Assembly (NCBI GenBank): GCA_900318445.1
Contig: ONKO01000014.1
Location: 1 to 64,000, forward strand
DNA length: 64,000 nt
Source: an uncultured Bacteroidales bacterium
Lineage (GTDB): Bacteria; Bacteroidota; Bacteroidia; Bacteroidales; UBA932
Direction of reading: 5' to 3'
Shown: positions 59,925 to 64,000 of the stretch, piece after piece
Position numbering within the stretch: position 1 is the stretch's first letter
Layout of the letters: each line of letters begins with the position of its first letter
Translations under genes and position numbers: made by a program
Notes under the pieces: model-generated
Database searches by the model: none
Told to the model about the DNA's origin: nothing
What the model saw: only the letters and a program-made list of their open reading frames with translations

Positions 59925-61067
59925 TTACAGATTTTCCTTGGAGGAGACCGGATTGCTGTAAATCTTGAGCAGTTCTTCCATGAGCTCGCCGCGGTCCAGC
60001 GTAGATTCTACAAGGATAATCTGCTGTGCCAGGTAGCCTTCGAACTTTTCCAGGTCTTCCATGGTGTACTCGCTGGCGTACTTGTTGGTCTTGTTCAGGA
60101 GGTCGTAGGCCATGTAGTTGGTCTTCCAGAGTTTGTAACCCTTAATGACGCGGCGGTCCACAGCGTGGCGGATGCTCTGGTAGCGGTCGTTCTTGTCACA
60201 GAACGAAGCCTCGCGGATTTCTTCCTCGGTGAGCGGGTCTCCCACCTGCAGGTGCACGTGGCCCTTGGGCTGCTTGATGCCGATCATGATGCTCTGGAGA
60301 TCCTCGTCTTCGCCTTTTACGTAGGAACCGGTATTGCGCTTGATGAGGGTTTCGCGGGCCTTCATGACGTCGCAGGGCTCGTATTCGTAGGAAATGGACA
60401 TGGGAACGATGTGCACCTCCATGAAATTCTGGACAAAATCCTTGGTGCCGCTCATGTCCACCATCTTGAGGAGGCCCTGCTCGGTGATGTCAATGCCGTC
60501 CTTGGTGCGTCCCTGGCGCTGGGCAATCCAGACGGAGCCGGTGCCCGACGTGATGGTTTCGCGGATATACTTGGACAGCACCTGCGACGACAGGTACAGT
60601 TCGCGGGCCGATATACCGCGGATGACCTTGATCATGCGGTTGGAGCGGATGAGGAGCTCCACCGTCTTCTGCTTGAGGAGGTTGTCTCCCACGCAGATCT
60701 GGGTCTCGGGCAGGCCGTTCCACATGAGGACCATCTGCGTGAGCGCGGGATCCAGGATGATGTCGCGGTGGTTGGACATGGCCAGGTACGTGGTGCCCAG
60801 CTTCTTGATATTGTCTACGCCGTCGTAGGTGAATTCGGTGATGGTGTTGTCAATCACCCACTGGATGGCCTTGGACATGACAATTTCCTGGAACTCGTCT
60901 ACCGTGTGGATATTACGGAGGACATCTCCCAGGAACGTGTTGGGCTTGTCCGGGAACAGGAATTTGGAAATCCAGGGTACGTTGGGGTGAATGGATACGC
61001 GGGCCAGTGCGGCAGCCGCTTCTTCGTCGTTAAAGGGAGCAATATCGCTGAAATCGGTATAGTCCAT
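59925..61067 (-). CDS. 1-acyl-sn-glycerol-3-phosphate acyltransferase family protein
   Basis: Protein of 380 residues, longer than PlsC (about 245). The acyltransferase motif is NHRDIILDPAL (His-x4-Asp). IAQRQGRTKDG corresponds to the second block, where the usual FPEGTRS is replaced, and IVPMSISYEYEPCD to the later block. The match is to a Bacteroidota family of about 380 residues. I chose ATG 61067; the frame opens 12 codons earlier without homology. It lies 44 bases downstream of queA on the same strand. Confidence 0.8.
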   Translation of the reverse strand: MDYTDFSDIAPFNDEEAAAALARVSIHPNVPWISKFLFPDKPNTFLGDVLRNIHTVDEFQEIVMSKAIQWVIDNTITEFTYDGVDNIKKLGTTYLAMSNHRDIILDPALTQMVLMWNGLPETQICVGDNLLKQKTVELLIRSNRMIKVIRGISARELYLSSQVLSKYIRETITSGTGSVWIAQRQGRTKDGIDITEQGLLKMVDMSGTKDFVQNFMEVHIVPMSISYEYEPCDVMKARETLIKRNTGSYVKGEDEDLQSIMIGIKQPKGHVHLQVGDPLTEEEIREASFCDKNDRYQSIRHAVDRRVIKGYKLWKTNYMAYDLLNKTNKYASEYTMEDLEKFEGYLAQQIILVESTLDRGELMEELLKIYSNPVSSKENL

Positions 61068-61111
61068 ATTCTTAAGGTTCAAATTAAAGGTTGGAACTTG
61101 CAAAAAACATG

Positions 61112-62326
61112 CTAAAGGCTACGCCTTTCGAGGAGAGAACTGTCTCCGTAGCTGAGGAAGCGGAACCCGTGGGACAGCGCGTAGTTGTAAATGGTGCGCC
61201 AGTCTCCGTCCACAAAGGCCGATACCAAGAGGATGAGCGTGCTCTCCGGCTGATGGAAGTTGGTGACGAGCATGTCCACCAGGCGGAAGGTAAAGCCCGG
61301 AACGATGATGATGCGCGTACCGGCGACGAGTTCCTCAAGGCCTTCGCGGTCCAGGTAATCGACGATGGCCTGAAGGGCTTCCGCCGTGCTGTAGGGATAC
61401 TCACGCTCATACGGTGCCCACTGGGCGACATCGGCCGGCCTCCCCGTCTCGATGCAGCTGACGCCTACGTAGTAAAGCGACTCCAGCGTGCGAACGGAAG
61501 TAGTTCCTACTGCAATTAATTTTCGGTCTTTATGTGCAAGCTCTTGAAGTAAAGCTTTAGATACGGTAAAAGGTTCCCTGTGCATCGGGTGCTCGGAGAC
61601 CAGCGAGCTTTTCACGGGCAGGAAGGTGCCGGCGCCCACGTGCAGGCACACGGTTTCGGTCTCTATCCCCTTTTCCCGGATGCGGTCCAGGACGTCCTGG
61701 GTAAAATGCAGGCCGGCCGTCGGGGCCGCCACCGATCCGCGGATATGGGCGTAGAGCGTCTGGTACCGCTCCGTGTCAATGGCCTCGGACTCGCGGTTCA
61801 GATACGGCGGAATGGGAACGGTGCCGGCTATCTCCAGGATGCGGGAGAACGGGAGGCCGCCCTCCCAGGAAAAACGCACGGTGCCGGTCTGGCCGTTCCG
61901 CATCTCAAGTACTGCTTTAAGTGCGATGGCGCTGATCTCTCCGTTATCTTCCGGATTGTACAGGCTGAGGGTATCCTCCTTCCACTTCTTGGCATTGCCG
62001 ATGACGCATTTCCAGCTGCAGGTTTCCGTAGCGGCGAACGCGGTGTTGTACTCTACGGGCTCCACGGGCTCCAGGCAGAATACTTCGATGATGGCGCCGG
62101 TTTCCCGCTGGAAGTGCAGGCGGGCCGGGACTACCTTGGTATCATTGAATACCATGAGCGCGCCTTCGGGGAGAAGGCCGGGCAGCTCACGGAAAATTTT
62201 CTCTTCCACTGCTCCGTCTTTGTAATGGAGCAGTTTGGATGCATCCCTTTCCGGGAGCGGGTATTTCGCGATCCTGGAGTCCTCCAGGCCGTAATTGTAA
62301 TCCTCTATATGGATTTCAGGAATCAT
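61112..62326 (-). CDS. queA: S-adenosylmethionine:tRNA ribosyltransferase-isomerase
   Basis: Protein of 404 residues that makes epoxyqueuosine in tRNA, the step after Tgt. Motifs are FNDTKVVPARL, VAAPTAGLHFT, VCLHVGAGTF, and GTTSVRTLES. About 50 residues longer than E. coli QueA (356); the extra sequence lies around residues 75-165, which contains VIGNAKKWKE in the beta-barrel insertion. Such a long form is known to me from Bacteroidota. Confidence 0.92.
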   Translation of the reverse strand: MIPEIHIEDYNYGLEDSRIAKYPLPERDASKLLHYKDGAVEEKIFRELPGLLPEGALMVFNDTKVVPARLHFQRETGAIIEVFCLEPVEPVEYNTAFAATETCSWKCVIGNAKKWKEDTLSLYNPEDNGEISAIALKAVLEMRNGQTGTVRFSWEGGLPFSRILEIAGTVPIPPYLNRESEAIDTERYQTLYAHIRGSVAAPTAGLHFTQDVLDRIREKGIETETVCLHVGAGTFLPVKSSLVSEHPMHREPFTVSKALLQELAHKDRKLIAVGTTSVRTLESLYYVGVSCIETGRPADVAQWAPYEREYPYSTAEALQAIVDYLDREGLEELVAGTRIIIVPGFTFRLVDMLVTNFHQPESTLILLVSAFVDGDWRTIYNYALSHGFRFLSYGDSSLLERRSL

Positions 62327-62344
62327 GAGATTTTAAAATTTGTG

Positions 62345-62352
62345 CAAAGGTA
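62345..62352 (-). promoter_or_regulatory. -7 box for queA
   Basis: Reads TACCTTTG on the minus strand, 18 bases before the queA ATG. Confidence 0.6.
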
Positions 62353-62397
62353 ACACTATTTATCGGAAATCGGGAATTCTCGGGCCGGTTGTACAAC

Positions 62398-62426
62398 TGT
62401 TTACAAATGTGTTTACAAATGTAAAC
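62398..62426. repeat. tandem TGTTTACAAATGT repeat with palindrome
   Basis: TGTTTACAAATGT occurs at 62398-62410 and, sharing one base, at 62410-62422. The second runs into GTTTACAAATGTAAAC (62411-62426), a palindrome with a 4-base centre. It looks like a two-site operator; the adjacent XRE regulator is a candidate ligand. Confidence 0.7.
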
Positions 62427-62493
62427 ACAACGGAAGGGGTGAAAGGTTCGGAAATGTGAAGTTCCGGGCGCATTCTTGTATATTCCACTAAAT

Positions 62494-62548
62494 ATTTGCT
62501 AAAACACTATAAATATTTCTTATGGCTATTTTAGTGATTTTAGCAAAT
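62494..62548. repeat. long imperfect hairpin in AT-rich spacer
   Basis: ATTTGCTAAAACACTA (62494-62509) pairs with TAGTGATTTTAGCAAAT (62532-62548) with one bulged base and a 22-nt loop. Confidence 0.7.
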
Positions 62549-62790
62549 GCCATTTAATCAGTTAGTTACATATCTTTATATAAAGTATAGATACGTGTAT
62601 TGCCGCCTGGAAGGGCCTCCAGGGCCCGAATGGGGTTTAAATCGGTGAATTATATATAACTAATAGTTAGATAATCAGCTATAAAAGCGCACTTACTTAT
62701 CATAAAACTACAAGCGTATTTTGCCGTTTTCTACCCTCCCCTGTTCAGACTTGTAACTTGTTGATATTTGGATATCTCGAATTTTTTGTG

Positions 62791-62798
62791 TATATTTG
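62791..62798 (+). promoter_or_regulatory. -7 box for the XRE regulator gene
   Basis: Reads TATATTTG, 20 bases before the ATG at 62819. Confidence 0.6.
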
Positions 62799-62818
62799 TA
62801 AAGTTAAAGTTGTAAATT

Positions 62819-63199
62819 ATGAATCGACGGCTTTTACAATTTTTACAGGCCGAAAACATTACGCAGGCCCAGTTTGCCGACACCCTTTCCGTTGCGCGCG
62901 GAAGCGTTTCGCATATCCTGGCCGGCCGCAACAAACCCGGCTACGATTTCCTGGAGAGTCTCCTTCTTCACTATCCCCGCCTCAATCTGGACTGGCTCAT
63001 GACCGGAAAAGGCAAAATGTACCGCGAAGATATGGCTCCCGAGGCTCCTGAGACCCCTGCCGGCGAGCTTTTCCCCGTCATCCAGGCTCCTTCTGCCCCT
63101 GTTGTGGCCGCCGTTCAGGCCGCTCCTGCCCGAAAAATCGAGCACATTACTGTTTTCTACTCCGATAATACCTTCGAGGAGTTCGTTTCCAAGGAATAA
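62819..63199 (+). CDS. XRE-like helix-turn-helix transcriptional regulator
   Basis: Protein of 126 residues. An N-terminal HTH domain (about 1-65) has ITQAQFADTLSVARGSVSHI as the turn and LLHYPRLNLDWLMTGKGKMY at its end, a pattern common in Bacteroidota XRE proteins. An Ala/Pro-rich linker (about 75-105) leads to a short C-terminal segment (IEHITVFYSDNTFEEFVSKE) that may mediate interaction. The upstream repeats at 62398-62426 could be its own operator. Target genes unknown. Confidence 0.82.
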   Translation: MNRRLLQFLQAENITQAQFADTLSVARGSVSHILAGRNKPGYDFLESLLLHYPRLNLDWLMTGKGKMYREDMAPEAPETPAGELFPVIQAPSAPVVAAVQAAPARKIEHITVFYSDNTFEEFVSKE

Positions 63200-63204
63200 A
63201 TTGC

Positions 63205-63212
63205 TATCTTTG
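63205..63212 (+). promoter_or_regulatory. -7 box for the DHOD-like gene
   Basis: Reads TATCTTTG, 20 bases before the ATG at 63233. Confidence 0.6.
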
Positions 63213-63232
63213 TTTTCCTATAGAAAGCTCAG

Positions 63233-63907
63233 ATGATGTTCCGTAAAAACAACGTTCAGCATTTGCAGACAGAGGTAGCCGGCCTGGTTTTCCCGAATCC
63301 GGCAGGAGTCCCCTTCGTTATCCATAAAACTCGCTTTTCCTGGCTCCACAGGGCCCCTGAAGCCGGTTTTCTGGTGCTGACGCCCCCTTCCCACGAGGAA
63401 GTACTCCCCTGGATCAAAGGGCTTTCCGGAGAGCGCGAGAGCTCCATTCTGGCGGTAGACATCAAAACCGACATTGTGCGGTCTTTCTCCCTGGTCTATG
63501 ACTTCGCAGATTTCATCATCATAGACCCCGACTCCGACATGGGCATAGATGCCGTAGATATTTCGGATACACAATCACTTCTGGATGAATTAGTTAGCCT
63601 GCGTCTTTGCTACGAACGCTACACCCCCGTCTTCCTTCGCCTGGCCCATGGGACCAGCCCCGACGAGCTCAAGTTCCTCCTGGGCGCCTGCCGGCTCAAC
63701 GGTCTGGACGGCGTGGTGGTTTCCCACTTGTCCATGCTGGGGACCGTCCGGGAACTGACGCAGGGCCGCGTCCCTGTCATCTGCAGGGTCAATACCCCCG
63801 AAGAAGGCCTCCAGGCCCTTGAGGGCGGTGCTTCCCTATTGGAACTCCCGGATGCAAAACCGCTGGGGAAGCTTCTCAAAGCACTTGAAAACAAGCAAGA
63901 AATATGA
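63233..63907 (+). CDS. short dihydroorotate dehydrogenase-like TIM-barrel protein
   Basis: Protein of 224 residues. The start LQTEVAGLVFPNPAGVPF resembles the first strand and loop of class 1/2 dihydroorotate dehydrogenases. The order of later strands (FIIIDPDSD, PVFLRLAHGTSPDELKFLLGA, GLDGVVVSHLS) fits the second half of the barrel. It is about 100 residues shorter than PyrD, and the catalytic Ser or Cys loop and the FMN-binding glycine region are not visible, so it is probably not a working dehydrogenase. It overlaps cinA by four bases (ATGA). A degenerate or repurposed barrel is my best reading. Confidence 0.55.
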   Translation: MMFRKNNVQHLQTEVAGLVFPNPAGVPFVIHKTRFSWLHRAPEAGFLVLTPPSHEEVLPWIKGLSGERESSILAVDIKTDIVRSFSLVYDFADFIIIDPDSDMGIDAVDISDTQSLLDELVSLRLCYERYTPVFLRLAHGTSPDELKFLLGACRLNGLDGVVVSHLSMLGTVRELTQGRVPVICRVNTPEEGLQALEGGASLLELPDAKPLGKLLKALENKQEI

Positions 63908-64000
63908 TTGAAGCATCGATCGTCACCATTGGTGACGAAATTCTTATCGGCCAGGTTCTGGATACCAATTCCCAGCAGCTGGCCCGCGCCCTCGAAGAAG
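63904..64000 (+). CDS. cinA: CinA family protein, N-terminal part (3' end outside window)
   Basis: The first 32 residues are visible: MIEASIVTIGDEILIGQVLD then TNSQQLARALEE. This is the start of the molybdopterin-binding-like domain of CinA (competence/damage-inducible protein, with pyridine-nucleotide or NMN deamidase activity in the full protein). ATG 63904 overlaps the stop of the DHOD-like gene. Confidence 0.85.
   Translation, partial: MIEASIVTIGDEILIGQVLDTNSQQLARALEE

Larger units (their letters stand above)
62353..62790. other. AT-rich non-coding region between queA and the XRE gene
   Basis: About 440 bp with no convincing gene and clearly lower GC than its surroundings. It holds a 13-bp direct repeat with a palindrome (62398-62426), a long imperfect hairpin (62494-62548) and a GC-rich patch (about 62600-62640). 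A non-coding RNA is possible but I cannot assign it to a family. Confidence 0.6.

Noticed and set aside
62353-62790. 6S RNA or another known structured RNA in the AT-rich spacer
   Set aside because: A hairpin is present, but I see no feature that identifies a specific family, so no ncRNA was called.
1-64000. CRISPR array, tRNA or rRNA genes, insertion sequences
   Set aside because: I found no spaced direct-repeat array, no cloverleaf-like sequence and no transposase or integrase gene.

Overview
The window looks like chromosomal DNA of a GC-rich member of the Bacteroidales (phylum Bacteroidota). Reasons: nearly every promoter that can be placed has the Bacteroidota -7 box TAnnTTTG and few genes have a Shine-Dalgarno site. 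The gene content is also typical: a FimA/Mfa1-type fimbrial locus with DUF3575 and OmpA-like partners, a GH92 mannosidase, a TamL-type Omp85 lipoprotein, a DUF5686 outer-membrane protein, a pair of glycine-lipid acyltransferases and many short lipoproteins. No tRNA, rRNA, CRISPR array, transposase or prophage gene was recognised.

Layout. 1-6.1 kb: hexuronate and glycan use (partial GH78-like hydrolase, uxuB, uxuA, GH92, NlpC/P60). 6.2-7.8 kb: yccF, the first copy of a 107-bp palindromic element, a lipoprotein. 7.9-15.7 kb: a minus-strand fimbrial operon headed by a short SSB-like gene (ssb, DUF3575, OmpA-like lipoprotein, fimbrillin, FimB/Mfa2 anchor, 970-residue tip-like lipoprotein), with a nested inverted repeat upstream. 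16-23.3 kb: nucleoside transporter, tgt, LptF/G-type permease, dut, murF, PAP2 phosphatase, obgE. 23.4-28.3 kb: glycine cleavage operon with a split P protein and an arginase-fold protein. 28.6-30.7 kb: a membrane protein with RCK-like domains and a RyR-like tail. 31-44.3 kb: SEC-C protein, trmO, AraC regulator, DUF5686, lipid genes (SDR, two acyltransferases, CDP-alcohol transferase), gtrA, PPi-type phosphofructokinase, CotH kinase, GH13. 44.3-44.9 kb: a non-coding repeat cluster with another 107-bp element. 45-64 kb: RNA methyltransferase, tamL, arginine decarboxylase-like enzyme, rarA, GNAT, lipoproteins, mscS, Ca/Na antiporter, M6 protease, rlmD, acyltransferase, queA, XRE regulator, a short dihydroorotate dehydrogenase-like protein, and the start of cinA.

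How it works together. Most genes are housekeeping or cell-envelope functions in short, tightly packed operons with ATGA start/stop overlaps, and five of eight convergent gene pairs overlap at their 3' ends. The less expected content lies between and beneath the genes: three copies of a palindromic element that are each exactly 107 bp long with compensated stem changes; a second repeat placed just after two stop codons; a tandem 51-bp hairpin pair; a strongly over-represented octamer GGCCGATR spread through genes on both strands and in several reading frames; and promoters so close to start codons that many mRNAs would be leaderless or nearly so.
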